Shown here: positions 20,905 through 32,957 of the stretch, piece by piece
Position numbering within the stretch: the first letter of the stretch is position 1
How the letters are laid out: each line of letters begins with the position of its first letter
NCBI GenBank assembly: GCA_021014325.1
Contig: CM037473.1
Location: forward strand, 21,442,822-21,506,821
Source of the DNA: Plazaster borealis
Lineage: Eukaryota > Echinodermata > Asteroidea > Forcipulatida > Labidiasteridae
DNA length: 64,000 bases
Reading direction: 5' to 3'
The notes under the pieces: generated by a model
The model's input: the letters and a program-made list of their open reading frames with translations, nothing else
Databases searched by the model: none
What the model was told of the DNA's origin: nothing
Translations under genes and position numbers: made by a program

Positions 20905-21130
20905 TGTTTCCAGTACTTACCTGCTTGCATGGGATTTCCCCAGCTGGGCATATTTCCTCCCACATCTAAAAACTGACATTATTTCAACTTCTTCTCTTCA
21001 CAGGTATCTTCAGGTCTGTGGATTACAAAAAAGGCACTTTCTGAGTCTGGGTTCCCTGGTTTTATTACCAGAGATAAATATTAATTGTAAATATATTCAT
21101 GCCAACAAAAGAAATATAAATTAATGAAAT
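20905..21130 (+). mobile_element. SINE S2 3' fragment
   Basis: TGCATGGGATTTCCCCAGCT, TCCTCCCACATCTAAAAACT and the A-rich end match the body of the S2 copies at 32.3 and 51.2 kb. The tRNA-like head is missing. Confidence 0.5.
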
Positions 21131-21929
21131 GTTAACAATAAACAAGGTGACATGTTCCGTTAACTCTTTCACACGCCGACCGGTCGCTAGCGACCGATTA
21201 AAAACCCTTCAGAAAAATAGTTGTAAAACAAAAAATAAAGACAGTTTTCAGAATTGGAAAGAGGACTCTTGCGGTTGGGTGCTACTGTGACCTGTTTTGG
21301 GGGTTGCCATTTGCAAAAACAAATAAACAATTAATGTGAGATGGTTTCAGGAATGAAACAAATGGCCCACTGACCAGGGGTAATAATGTTGGAGCGCTTT
21401 GAGACGCCCTTCGGGTGTGTAAGCGCTAAAAACCAATTATTATTATTATTTTATGATAAATTTATCACTAAAATAAATGGTGCATGAAAGAGTTAAATAC
21501 CCAATGCAGACATAGACCCAATTTCATGGCACTGATAACCGCCATGTTCTGCGATTACAACACCCTGTAAAGTGTATTAATGTATAACTCGATGGGTCAT
21601 TCTGTTGTAAGCAGCACCCTAACGTAAGGATGGTCTCTGTGCATTGTTTCTGTACTCCTATTTCATGAACTTGTCCAAGGGTTTGTATCCACCCATGATC
21701 CATCCCAGCTTTGGCATTACTGGGGGTCTGACTTTTCATCCAGGGGACATCAGCCCGTCATGGTCTCAGGCTAAAGTATTGGAAAATGGCCAACTTCTAG
21801 GACAACAGGTGGGTGTTAATGCAAGTTCGCCCCAAACAAGGCTAAAAGCCACTCTTGGTAAGGGGCTACAAGAAAATGTTTGAGATGAAAATAACTCAGG
21901 GGAGCTGAAGGTAGGAATTGATATTCCTC

Positions 21930-22200
21930 TTAAAACAGTCTAGATTGTAGGATGGAGGGAAACATGCACCATGCAGGCAAGGAGTTCCAAAGAGATGCAG
22001 TACATGGAATAAAGCTGTTGGAATGGCTCTTTGTTCTACATCTCAGCAACGCGAGAGTGAACGGGTGAGAACAAGCAGAAAGCCTGGTTTCACACTGAAA
22101 CATCCTGATGGAAGGAACCAGGTCAGACACACTGGTAATACTTGGATACCGACAGTCTGTTAAGTGAAACAGTCCCACATTGTCAGAACATTGTATCAAC
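21930..22200 (-). pseudogene. LINE (non-LTR retrotransposon) reverse-transcriptase C-terminus relic
   Basis: The minus-strand frame contains RTKSHSNSFIPCTASLWNSLPA. The pattern SNSFIPxTxxLWNSLP is the familiar end of the ORF2 product in several invertebrate LINE families. Only about 90 residues remain, with no catalytic motif, so this is a dead 3' fragment. Confidence 0.6.
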
Positions 22201-22409
22201 CTTTTATACCTATGTTCTCAGAAGATAACAATTGGATGTGGTTTTCAAGAAACGCGACATTAAAATGTATTTCGGATTGAAATATTTCACTGGAGAATTG
22301 GAACCTTATAAACAGTGAGCTTTATACCAGCTTTATTATTATCAATATATTTCTGGTAATTAAACCAAGGATGCCTCATAAATGAACTTAATCACTGCAG
22401 CTCGAAAGC

Positions 22410-22690
22410 CTGAGGAAACCTGTAAACAAGGGTGCTTGCCATGCTTAACCAGAAACACCGGGGTTAACCCCTACTCTTCCAAAAAAAGGGTTCTGGGTTC
22501 TTTTATGCACTACCAGTTCTAGTACACAGGACCTACTGCTTAATGTCCCATCCGAAAGACAAAGCATATATGGTAAAATATCTTACTCAAGGACACAAGT
22601 GTCATGACTGGGACTCGAACCCACACTCTGCTGACCAGAAACACCAGAGCTTGAGTCCGATGCTCTTAACTGCTTGGCCACAACTTATAA
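22410..22690 (-). mobile_element. tRNA-derived SINE S1, inverted copy
   Basis: On the minus strand it reads GCAGAGTGTGGGTTCGAGTC, then CTTGAGTAAGATATTTTACC. The plus strand carries the complementary CACTTGTGTCC-type block at about 22,590. The 3' body with AGAACCC and the CCCCGGTGTTTCTGGTTAAG end is present. Confidence 0.65.
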
Positions 22691-22874
22691 CTGTTTTACA
22701 AATTTTTTTACTTTCCAATGTTTACATCCACATTGTTGCAGTACCTGTACTAGCCTCATCACTGGGCATGGCTAGATGGTCCTTTTGTAAAAACTAAATA
22801 AATTTTTATATTCTTAATAGGCCAATGGAAAGTAAATTTCTACATTGTGATGTGGTGATAAAACAATTATAAAG

Positions 22875-23065
22875 TTCTAATGTCTAGTGGTCAACAGACA
22901 TCTGTTCATAGAATGTGGAGGGTCATGGGTTCGAATCCCACCCCAGTAGTATACCTGTGGTGTTTTTTCCCACAGCACTCGGATGGCGCAGAGTACAGTG
23001 CTTATCACACACTGGTGTAAGTGGAGAACAAATTACTACACTAACTTTGTCTTAAACGTATACAG
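22875..23065 (+). mobile_element. SINE S3 copy 2
   Basis: TGTCTAGTGGTCAACAGACA, GGGTCATGGGTTCGAATCCC and TTCCCACAGCACTCGGATGG match the 51.1-kb copy in order. Confidence 0.5.
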
Positions 23066-23305
23066 CATAAAAATTCACTCATTGATTGAGACAAAAAGGA
23101 CAGCTTGTATGGTCTCTGTACTCAAGTCTAGCTGCGTAATTTCATAGACAAGCTGAAATATCCCATTATCACTGGCAGGTGAAGTTATTACTCACAACAA
23201 ATCAATCTTGCTCTGACATGAAGTTAAGCACAAATGCATTATGAATCAATAAGCTGCAAGTTCATCTTGAATCACAGTGATAGAATAGGACTTCAGTCAT
23301 CTGGG

Positions 23306-23590
23306 CCTAATTTCATAGAGCTGCTTAACGGCCATTTTTGTGCTTACGGCGTGAGTTTCCATTTCATAGCGCTGCTAACTGTGAGCACACAAAGGCTTGC
23401 TAACCTTCCGGTGCTTACTGTATGAAAATGAATGATGTAACAATGCAAATTCATGGTGAACGCGCAAGCTGGCCGCCTAGTTTTCTTACTAACCTGTAAA
23501 ATACGCTTACGCTAAAAGCAAATTTTTCTGCTATAGTAAGCACGAAAAATTTGCTTACCGTTAAGCAGCTCTATAAAATTAAGGCCAGAT
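23306..23590. repeat. Foldback element, GGGCCTAATTTCATAGAGC type
   Basis: CTAATTTCATAGAGCTGCTT at the left and AAGCAGCTCTATAAAATTAAGG at the right are inverted. GCTTACGGCGTGAG, CTTACTGTATGAAAATGAAT and TTTGCTTACCGTTAAGCAGC fill the interior. It belongs to the most numerous foldback family of this window. Confidence 0.6.
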
Positions 23591-24989
23591 CTCTCATGGG
23601 TGTCCGAGCTCTGAGTTTGCTGTATAGAACTTTGCCTTGTTGCCACCATCTTTGTCTTGTCCCCCTGTCCACCAAATCAATCATGACTACTGATTTTCAC
23701 TGAGCCAAAAAGGGACCTGATTTTTTTCCCTTCTAGCCTCAGTTTGATGACATTGATTTGAATGGATAAAAACCAAGATGGCTGCCCCATGAGAAAGGTC
23801 CATTGTATTCTGAAAGCAGGCTCCAATTGCTAGTAACTTTGCATTTTTAAAGACAAAGTACATTTATATTGCTATACAAAATAAATTGTCGTAATAGTTA
23901 GTTTCAATCTGAGAGCTCACTGAATAGAGTTCTACAGTAGTACAAATCCTCCAGAGAAATTGTTCCATCCGAATTACTGTCAAGGTTGAGTTCTAGCATT
24001 TGACCCCCACAAACCCCCCCCCCCCCCGGAAATCAGTTTTGTGAAAAAAAACCAAGTGAAGCAAATGAAATAATCAAATTAAAATTCCTGACAAAACGTA
24101 CAGTTTTTCATTTGTTTTGACTGAACAGCAGTGGCGTAACCATAGGGAGACAAGGGGGAGGGGATGGGTGCAGTAACAAGGCTACCAATTGATGTCCGTG
24201 ACCCCCCCCTATTTGAAATTAAAAATTACCAAATTAAAATGTTGCATTTTATAAGCTTTTATGCATGGTAATTTCAATTTGTTTTTAAAGTATTTTTCTC
24301 CAATCAGACAATGTAGGCCCACAGTACGTTTTACCTCTACGTCAGGTTATCTTATAAAAAATAGGAAATTACCTCAAAGGAAGCATTGAAAGAAGGCTTG
24401 TGCCAAAAAAATGCAAACGGAAACTACAGTTGTAATTGGCCAGAAGTGGCCCCCTATAAAAAAATGACACACCCCTTTATGCCCCCTAAAATTTTACCCT
24501 AGTTTCACCGCTGCTGAATTTGATCCAACTATGTCAGTGGCGCACCCAGATAACATCTTCAGAGGGGGGCTGGGAAACGGGTTTGTAGCCAAGGTGGCGG
24601 TGCCGGCCCGACCGGAACTCAAAAGTTCCCCCCTCAGCAAAATACACTGTGCTGCCCAGCACAGATTTCCCCCGAATAAATAAAAATAATGTCCACTGTG
24701 CATTGACCTCGGACACAGTCTGATGATAAGGAGAATCAAAATGTCACATAGAAAGAACACAGTCAAAAAGCCATTCATCTTATTGCATGGCCCCATAACA
24801 TGAACAGTTTGGAAACCTGGCATCATACCTACCTGAAGCTAGACTTGTGAGACTCGTAGTGGTGAGAGCTGTAGTCTTGTGCGGAGCAGCAGTTTCGCGA
24901 GATAGTTGCTAGAGAGCCGTTTCGCTATCACCGTGACTTTTCCACAAGTCTAACCTGAAGCTTGCACCTCAGCAATGATGGCCCCATAA

Positions 24990-25373
24990 TTAAAGACACT
25001 GGACACTATTGGTAATTGTCAAAGACCAGTCTTCTCACTTAATGTATCTCAACATATGCATAAAATAACAACCTGTGAAAATTTAAGCTCAATTGGTCGT
25101 CGAAGTTGCGAGATAATAATGAAAGAAAAAACACCCTTGTCACATGAAGTTGTGTGCTTTCAGATGCTTGATTTCGAGACCTCAAAATCTAATTCTGAGG
25201 TCTCAAAATCAAATTTGTGGAAAATTATTTCTTTCTCGAAAACTATGTTACTTCAGAGGGAGCCGTTTCTCACAATGTTTATACTATCAACAGCTCCCCA
25301 TTACTCGTTACCAAGTAAGGTTTTATGCTAATAATTATTTTGAGTAATTACCAATAGTGTCCAGTGCCTTTAA
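24990..25373. mobile_element. TTAA-flanked MITE, family B, copy 3
   Basis: The ends AAAGACACTGGACACTATTG and CAATAGTGTCCAGTGCCTTT are nearly perfect inverted repeats with TTAA outside. This is the best preserved member of family B. Confidence 0.8.
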
Positions 25374-25380
25374 ACATGAA

Positions 25381-25425
25381 TAATAATAATAATTATTATT
25401 ATTATTATTATTATTTATTAATAAT
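25381..25425. repeat. (ATT)n microsatellite
   Basis: AATAATAATAATTATTATTA, a self-complementary run directly right of family B copy 3. It could be the tail of a lost SINE. Confidence 0.7.
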
Positions 25426-26369
25426 TTTGTACATGTAGCTCCGCTCGCCCTTGGTGGACTTTGAAAAATTTGGTCAGAGCCCACCGCTAAAATTGGTCCA
25501 GCTACTACAACCCTGCTGGGAAACTACATTGTAAATTCTGCCTTCACTGGGGGGTAAAGGGTGGGGCTTTGGGATGTAATGGAGGTGGGGGTAGGAGGGC
25601 TCATGTAAAATAAAAAATGAAACCCTAAAATAGAACAGCAGGTTTACGGGGTGTGACAACTTCCCTTTCAATACCCTAAACGGGGCTTTTGGTACAAATT
25701 TTCTCACTTCCCATTTTATTTTTTTCTCTACACAAAAAGTGTAAAAAAATAAATGGCAGGCCCTTGGGGAGGGAGCTCAAACCCCCTGCCCCCCCCTTGG
25801 GTGCACCACTGAACTGTGTGCCTATAAATGGTTCTAAATCAGCTTGTCCAGACAACCAGTCACCCCTCTGACTTTAATTCTGCTACGCCCACATTCCGTC
25901 AAATCATTGATTTAGGAAAATCGTTGATTACAATGTTAAAATATAAAGAACAATGTCTGTTGAAGATGCAGAGCTGTATTTCCTTTGGGCTTTGTAAAAA
26001 AATTGCAACAAATAATTTGAAAGATGTTCGAGTCAGCAGTGTACAATTGCTTTAAAAAATTTTTTCCCATTGTTGGGTAAGCATTCAAAAATTAAACTAG
26101 TAATATCACCCATCCCCCCAAAAGGGAAACTTAAATCCCAGGTTGCACGACAGAGCATCTAGGACCATGAAGCTTCCAGGCCCTTAAGTGGGCCCCAGAC
26201 TCATCACTGTAATGGCTTTGCACTCCACGCTCACCAATTGTCTTTGTCAAACCGGCTCCCCCCAGCACAAATGTATTCCAGTGGGCTTGTAGGTTAGCCA
26301 GAAAATTTTCCTACCCCCGAGTGTGTGTTTTGCCAACCCTGAACAGCAATGTTTGAAAGGGATCACCTT

Positions 26370-26748
26370 TTAAAGGTATCGTACACGTTTGGTAATGACT
26401 CAAAACAAATATTAGCATAAACTTACTTGGTAACAAGCCACGGAGAGCTGTTGATAGTATAAAACATTTTAGGAAATGACTCCCTCTGAAGTAATGTAGT
26501 TTTTGAGAAAGAGGTAAATTTCTCACTAAAAAAATAAAAACTTCTTGCAAGAAGTTTTTATTCCTATTTATATCTGAAAGCACACAAATTTGTACAACAA
26601 GGGTGTTTTTTCTTTCATCATTTTCTTGCAACTTCGATGACCAATTGAGCCCAAATTTTCATAGGCTTGGTATTTTATGCATATGTTGGGATACACCAAG
26701 TGAGAACACTGGTCTTTGACAATTACCAAACGTGTTCAGTTCCTTTAA
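26370..26748. mobile_element. TTAA-flanked MITE, family B, copy 4
   Basis: TTAAAGGTATCGTACACG starts and GTTCAGTTCCTTTAA ends the copy. It is inverted relative to copy 3, with the shared CACAAATTTGTACAACAAGG stretch inside. A short hairpin (AACTTCTTGCAAGAAGTT) lies at its centre. Confidence 0.75.
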
Positions 26749-26789
26749 GGGGATGAGATTTTTTATTTCAAATACCAAGTAATAAACTA

Positions 26790-27115
26790 CAAGGGAAACT
26801 GACTGGGTACATTTTAAATAATTTTGGGTTGAGCAAAGAAAAATAGTCGCATGACCTGAGGTGATCCCTCTCCTGCTGCTTCCCAGGTTGTATTGTAAAC
26901 TTGGGTGTGATCCCTGGCTATACGTCAGTTACAGGTTGAATTGCTTCTGACTGGAAGCCCTGAACAAAGATATTGACAAAATAGGGAGACCGACTGCAAC
27001 ATTAGGGCTAGATAGCTCAGTTGGTAGAGCGCCTGCCATTAATCCTGAGGTTGCAGGTTCAAATCCTGCTCTAGTTAAAAAAAAATTGTTCAACCCAAAC
27101 TGAATTTATTTTAAA
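26790..27115 (+). mobile_element. Palindrome-ended element with tRNA-like core, copy 2
   Basis: AAGGGAAACTGACTGGGTAC and TTTTGGGTTGAGCAAAGAAA open the copy, and TTGTTCAACCCAAACTGAAT closes it. The tRNA-like module sits near the right end. Confidence 0.55.
27005..27075 (+). tRNA. tRNA-like sequence, probably a pseudogene or SINE/MITE module
   Basis: TAGCTCAGTTGGTAGAGC is a good D arm and A box. GCAGGTTCAAATCCTGC is a good T arm and B box. The acceptor strands GGCTAGA and TCTAGTT can pair with two G-T wobbles. The anticodon stem does not close (CCATTAATCC region), so it is unlikely to give a working tRNA. It lies in a repeated palindromic element, which supports a transposon-borne origin. Confidence 0.35.
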
Positions 27116-27363
27116 AGGATTAATGCTTTAAAGCATTCAATTTATGCTATTTAAATTATAATTTTAGACAAAGTTCCATTACGTAAAAATGAAATAAAGG
27201 CCGTATATTTTGAGAACATAAATTTTTAAAAGAAGTGCCTCTGTCACAAACTGTTTCTGGTTACAAGGTCGCGAAGTTCTCCAACATTATTTTGGTCAGT
27301 GAATTATAAAAATCAGAAATTTGTTTCTTGTCAGGGTCGCCAAAACTGGAATACCCTGTTTTG

Positions 27364-27882
27364 TTAAAGGGATTGTATACGTTTGGTAATTGGAACCCAC
27401 AGTTTGTTTCAATCCTATATAGTTGTAGATATACAACAAAACTAACCTGTGAAAATTTCATTTCAAATGGTGGTAGCGTTTTTGAGATATTGCTGAAAAT
27501 TTGGAGCAGTTATGTCCACGCAGGAAGAATAATCTGCAATTGGAATACAAAATCTGAGAAACGTTACTGTGAGTGACGCTTCTAAGATTCTGTGAATTTT
27601 TTTTCTTCAAAATTTGGTGGTAGCATTTTTGAGATATTGCTGAAAATCTGAAGCAGTTATGTCCACGCAGGAAGAATAATCTGAAATTGGAATACACAAT
27701 CTGAGAAACGTTACTGATCTCAGATTCAATTTGTTTTCCATAACTGCAGTACTTCAAAGTAAAAGGTTTCTCAAAATGCATTAAATACTCTCCAAAGCTG
27801 CTGTACTTCTTACCAAGTAAGGTTTTATTGCCATTAATTTTAAGAGTCATTACCAAACATATATAAAATACAGACCCTTTAA
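27364..27882. mobile_element. TTAA-flanked MITE, family A, copy 5, internally duplicated
   Basis: TTAAAGGGATTGTATACG and ACAGACCCTTTAA bound a copy of 519 bp, about 120 bp longer than its relatives. The extra length is an internal tandem duplication: the block with GTCCACGCAGGAAGAATAAT occurs at about 27,510 and again at about 27,660. Confidence 0.8.
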
Positions 27883-28486
27883 CTGACATACTTGTCCAAG
27901 AAGAGTGTACATACGGTGCAATTTGAAATCCATGTTATTCAATTTACAGCAAAGTTTGACACTTTTCCAGAGCCTTGGTAATACCTTGACCCCAAACTGT
28001 TAGATGTTTAGGAACTTTCCTTGAAATATGTTTGGTGCAGCCTTTCTAACCCTACCATAACCACCCTACAAACTAGAAATGCTTGACTAAGAAATAATGG
28101 TGACCCAGCATTCGTTTAACACTCGGCAGAAAATGGGCTCCAGTTGACACAGTTTAAAGTATACAAAGTGTCATATTTCCGTTGCTCTGTATTTAGACTG
28201 GTACCCTTCTATATTTATAACCTTACTTGTCATATTGAATTAATTGCACAGTTCCTGTCTTGTGTTCAGCAAAGTTTACAGGAATAGTTAACCTGGTAGA
28301 ACATAAACAATGATGTACTGAGCAGTGGTCAGTCAAATCTGCTTATTGCTTTTCTTTATCTGTGGTGTTTAATTACATTAAACAATACATATTCAAAACT
28401 GAGTGATCAAATGAATGATTAGTCATTTGTGATCACAAAAATTGTCACAGCTGTTGTTGTTTGCTTGTGTTTTATTTATTTGTGGT

Positions 28487-28910
28487 TTGTCGTGGCTGAG
28501 CGGTTTAGTGCATCAGACTCAAGTTGTGGTGGCTACTTCATCAGGGTGTGGGTTCGAAGCCTGATCATGACACTTGTGTCCTTGAGCAAGACAATTAACT
28601 ATAATTGCTTCTATTCACCCAGGGGTGAATGGGTACCTGTGAGTGCAGAGATGGTTCATGTGATTGAATAAGCTTGGTGGGCTACATACTTGGCAGCATG
28701 TCAGTCGATTTCACCAAACTCATTTTGGCATAAGACATATCCTAACTCCTGCAAAATGTAACGAAGTATTACTCTTCTGAAGTCCATCAAGACTAAGTTC
28801 TATTCTTAGGGCTTGGTGAAATCGACTGCAGGATGTATACTCCCCAGGGAGCTGGGATGCTAAAATGAATGAAATAAACGACCAAGTGGTCAGGGGTAAT
28901 AATGTTCAGG
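28487..28910 (+). mobile_element. tRNA-derived SINE S1, variant body
   Basis: TCGTGGCTGAGCGGTTTAGT is the A-box region of a Leu/Ser-like tRNA head, and GTGTGGGTTCGAAGCC is the B box. The body differs from the 48.1-kb type after the CTTGAGCAAGACA block, with CACCCAGGGGTGAATGGGTA and ACTCCCCAGGGAGCTG. This body is shared with the copies at 43.3, 44.3 and 51.6 kb. Confidence 0.7.
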
Positions 28911-30950
28911 CGCAACGATCACTACTTTGGAATTGTACTACAGATGAGAGCTGTTAATATTATTTCTGTAGGAAGTAGGCAACCTGCCATCCCCCATCAT
29001 TCTGAATTTTGATTTTTATGAAGCTCATCTTACTAGAGGTCTAGATGCTTACAAAACTGTTGACTATAAGTATTACAAGTTTTTACTTCAATAGGACCAC
29101 AATGGAAATAAGCTTGTTTAGCTTTTTTGTGTTGTCCTCGACAATTCCTCAGATTCAAATGTCTTTTCCCTTGTATTTTATATCTGTTTTTGTCCACTTG
29201 TTGTCTTTTAAAGAATTCTGTGGAGATTGTCTAATAGGCCTAAACAAACAAACACACTAAAAATAGCTTTGAGGAGTTTTGCAAACATGAGGTGGAAAAA
29301 AGCCCTAATTGAGCCACCAGCCCACTCTCAATTCAATCTTCATGGTTTTTTTTTCTCAAAATGTTACAACAATCTACATGTAATACACTTAGAGTTTCTT
29401 TAAAATCCATGAAGTTGCAATGCAGTCAAACAGTTTACTTTTAACTTGCTTTGCAATTCACACGTGAACCTTCTCAATTTTAAACGTAACTTCAGAAATA
29501 GCTTAAAATGGCTTAAAATAACTGGCCCATCATCAAAGAGTAATCTCTCCTACTAAAATCACAGCACTTTAAGGTAAATATAGAGCCAGTGCAGATTTCC
29601 AAGATTTGCCACCAAATTGTCTGGACAATTAGCGAATTTGCGCGCCGTGCTGGTCTGTGACGAGTGACACTGACGGGGTTTAGTTGTCGTTTTGTGGTTT
29701 AGGGGCCTATTAATAGAAGCTTTGTGTAATGCCATACTTCCTGTGGCCCCCTTGAGAGTGAAAATGCTGTTCCGTTAGGTCATAAACCACAGCAAATTGA
29801 CTCTAGGTATAGGATTTCTCTTTATCAAACAGGATATGTAGGCATTTAAAAAGTAAAATCTGTCAAGATTTCCGGTTGTGTTGGAGTTTAGATTTTTCTC
29901 TAAATATTCTACCAGAGACTCTGTGAAACAACAGTGGACCCATTTTTAAGAGCTGATGTATAAAAACGCACAAACAAGTCACAATCTGCAAAGACAAAAA
30001 GTGCCCATTCGGAAACTTAGGCTTGGCTTAAAAATGTAGTTTCTTATCAAGTACATATGTATTTTTTTTTTTAATCTACTGGCTTCGGTTTAAGAATTTT
30101 GTTGCTATGTACATGTAAATGTTTGTGTTATTTTGTAGGTCTTTAGATTGAGGTTGGTCTCAAGACCAAATTTGTTGAGGTCTCGGATGTTTCCAGGTCT
30201 CGATTTTAAAGACTCAGTCTTGTTCTTGGTCTCAGGGTCTCGTGTCGAGACCTTTTGAGATCTTCATTTCATAATCGTCTAAAAACATATATATAGAAAA
30301 AGGAACCCAAAAGAATAGGCCTATTGTTTTTTCGTTTCCTTTTTCCATTCTGGCCCCGTTTGCAATGTTCAAATATTGTGTTTGTGTCTGATGGTCAGTT
30401 TTAGCAGTTTTAACCTGTGTTTGGCTGCTTGCCGACTGGAAATGTGTCAGACCTATTATGATGTATGTTTTGTGTTTTCTTGGGGCTAGTGTTTCCCCAT
30501 GTAATACAAATTTTGGGACAAATTCCAACTCGAAACACTATGAACTTTAGTAACATTTTGTATTTTGTAGCGCCCTTTGGTCCCGTTAGGGTTACAGACT
30601 TAAATCCTCTCAAACTTTCACTTTGGGGATTAATACTTGTTGTTGTTCTACAATGGAAAACTAACAAGGCGAGGTATGTTTGTGTATTGTTGTTCAGTTG
30701 TGGCGGTCCAGTAGATGACCTGTAATTGGGTCAGGTGACATGGTGTGTTTACAGTGTTCCATGTGGGTATGGACAAAGGTAGTCCATACATAGGTAGGGC
30801 GAGGTAGCCCTCTGGGTTGGCCAAAATTTGTGTTAGTGGACTTGGTATTGTCCTTTGCTTTGGGAAGAACACTTTATGCCATGTGTGAGGTTAATCCATA
30901 TCTTCAGCTACAAGTAGTGTTATCTGTTGATGTCTGTCTGTTAAGCCTGT
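28911..30950. other. Intergenic stretch, nothing recognised
   Basis: A+T-rich DNA with short, low-quality reading frames. There is a phrase of repeated CTCAAGACC/GTCTCG words near 30,160-30,250 (GAGGTCTCGG, GGTCTCGATT, GGTCTCAGGG). It is probably decayed repeat and holds no supportable gene. Confidence 0.4.
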
Positions 30951-30954
30951 GTCG

Positions 30955-31385
30955 TAGGAAAATCTGTCCCCCGGAGATTCTGTCCCCCAACGGGAAATTA
31001 ACATGGGCTGGAGGAGGATGATTCAAAAGAGGGCGCTATCAGAAGAAGTTTGTACACAGTTTCATTCATTTCATTTATTATTAATTCAGGTTGTGAAGCC
31101 AAGGACTCTCAGAAAAGCGAACTTAATCACTATACTAGCCATGAACCCAAAGGGAAGAAGACACAGAAGGAAATTTCAGTTTTAGATGTGGGAGGAAAAT
31201 CCCAGAGAAATACTCCAGGGAAAACCCACGCAGTCGGGTAGGGACTGAAAACCCAGTCCACATAGTGCCCCCGGTGGGATTCGAACCGGGGTCCTAGAGG
31301 TGGAAGGCGAGGAAAGATACCACTACACCAACCCAACCGCCGCATGGGGGCACAGAATCTCCGGGGGGACAAAATCTCCTGCCAC
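30955..31385. repeat. Foldback arms (CCCCCGGAGATTCTGTCCCC) around a SINE
   Basis: TCCCCCGGAGATTCTGTCCC at about 30,967 and its complement CAGAATCTCCGGGGGGAC at about 31,354 face each other across about 370 bp holding an inverted SINE S2 copy. Confidence 0.6.
31045..31350 (-). mobile_element. SINE S2, inverted copy inside a foldback
   Basis: On the minus strand it reads GTGGTATCTTTCCTCGCCTT, CCCCGGTTCGAATCCCACCG (B box), GTTTTCAGTCCCTACCCGAC and TCCTCCCACATCTAAAACTG. It has an A+T-rich tail. It is flanked by inverted CCCCCGGAGATTCTGTCC words (see 30,955-31,385). Confidence 0.75.
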
Positions 31386-31899
31386 ACACTGGCTTGCATG
31401 TGTCCGGTATCCGGCTCCTTGCCTACATACAAATCTGCAGTATACTGTGCTAGAGAAACATTTTGCAATTTTGTGCAGGCGAATAAATCCAGCTTAAGCA
31501 CTGGCAAAAAATCAATTTGTTTTTGCCATGGTGTAAGTAATATTGGGCGTGTTCAGTCGGTCTGCGCCATCAGTTGATGCGCCATCAGTTGATTGTGTTG
31601 CATTATCAGTCGATCATGGCGCCATCCATCCCGCTGCCACCAGTTAAACACCTTTTCTCTATAATTCACAACTCAAGAGGTTTTTTTTTTAAAGTTAAGT
31701 AAAGTCCAAGATGTCCTACAGAATCGATCCTTCGTGCAACATGAATTCGACCTAGCGCAGATCGACTGATTGCACCCAACAGTTTATTTCTATACTATAG
31801 TATTGAATAAGTGATAAAAAGAAGTGGCGGTCAACGGGTCAGATATAGCTTTTTTTTCCGCAAGGCTCTCTAAATAAATAACTGACCTACTGACTCACA

Positions 31900-32700
31900 A
31901 CAATCTTAAAGTGTCACGTGAGCTTAACGGCAGGCCTCTTGCATCCGTCCATGCTCGCACACTGCTGTAGTCAGTGATTGCGCAATAACATAAGCAACCT
32001 AATCCACCTTGTGACGTCATGAATTTTCGAACCAATCAAACGCCCTCAACGGCCAAATGCTCGAAAGTTTTGCCAATCCCCAATAATGACCAACTTTTTT
32101 GATGTGATGTTACTCAAAACCTACGAATCCAAATAACTCGAGTAACTCATAAAACAGTAGTCTGATATAATATCTGCAAGGTGTATAATTGTTTCTGCTT
32201 TCCAAATTCTCACTGTAGTGACACTTTAATCGCAGACTACGTAGTAGGCTGATGGATCATGCATTGTAACTTTAGAATAGAAGTTTCTACTGTCTTTTAT
32301 TTAGCATTGTTTTTTATAGACATATCAACAAATGGGTGGTCGGGTCGGCGTAGTGGTATCTTTCCTCGCCTTTCACCTCTACGCTAGGCTGAGTCTAGGA
32401 CCCTGGTTTGATTCACGCTGGGGGCACTACGGGGATTGGGTTTTCAGTCCCTACCCGACTGCGTGGGTTTTCCCTGGAATAATTCTCTGGGGTTTTCCTG
32501 CCACATCTAAAACTGAAACTTCCTTCCTTGTCTTCTTTCCATCATGGGGTTATTGGCTAGTTACAGTGATTAAGTTCACTTTTCTGAGAGTCCTTGGCTT
32601 CACAACCAGAATAAATTAAATGAAATGAAAAAACATCAACGATATGATGTACAAACTTTCAACCAATCGGGGATCGCATTTCAATTTTCAGCAATTTTAA
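31900..32700 (+). promoter_or_regulatory. FBXO21: Probable FBXO21 promoter region
   Basis: TGACGTCA, a perfect CRE, is at 32,012-32,019 and ACCAATCA, a CCAAT box, is at 32,031. A second AACCAATCGGGG lies at 32,661. A SINE S2 copy (32,335-32,628) separates the two groups. The region precedes the start codon by 0.3-1 kb. Its function is inferred from words and position only. Confidence 0.35.
32335..32628 (+). mobile_element. SINE S2, full length
   Basis: GGCGTAGTGGTATCTTTCCT, CCCTGGTTTGATTCACGCTG, GTTTTCAGTCCCTACCCGAC and CTGCCACATCTAAAACTGAA are in order, with AATAAATTAAATGAAATG as tail. It lies about 330 bp upstream of the FBXO21 start codon, within the likely promoter region. Confidence 0.75.
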
Positions 32701-32957
32701 TAATTTGTTTAGTGCAGTCCTCAATTATCAACATGGTGCAAACAAATTCAATGAATAATGACATAACAAGTAATTACTACTGCAAATACTGGCGTATACT
32801 TACAAACCATTTTTGTCGACATCATGGTAGTTTTAAGCAAGTTTTAAGCGCCAAAATACTTGAAATTAAGAGTCGCATCCTGATGATCCTCAGCAAACTC
32901 CCGGGAAAATGTAAACAAATTTCTCCTTCAACTCTGGAGGGCGCACTTCATACAATC

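Noticed and set aside
27005..27075. Functional tRNA gene
   Set aside because: The anticodon stem does not pair and the sequence belongs to a repeated palindromic element. It is kept as a tRNA-like feature with low confidence.
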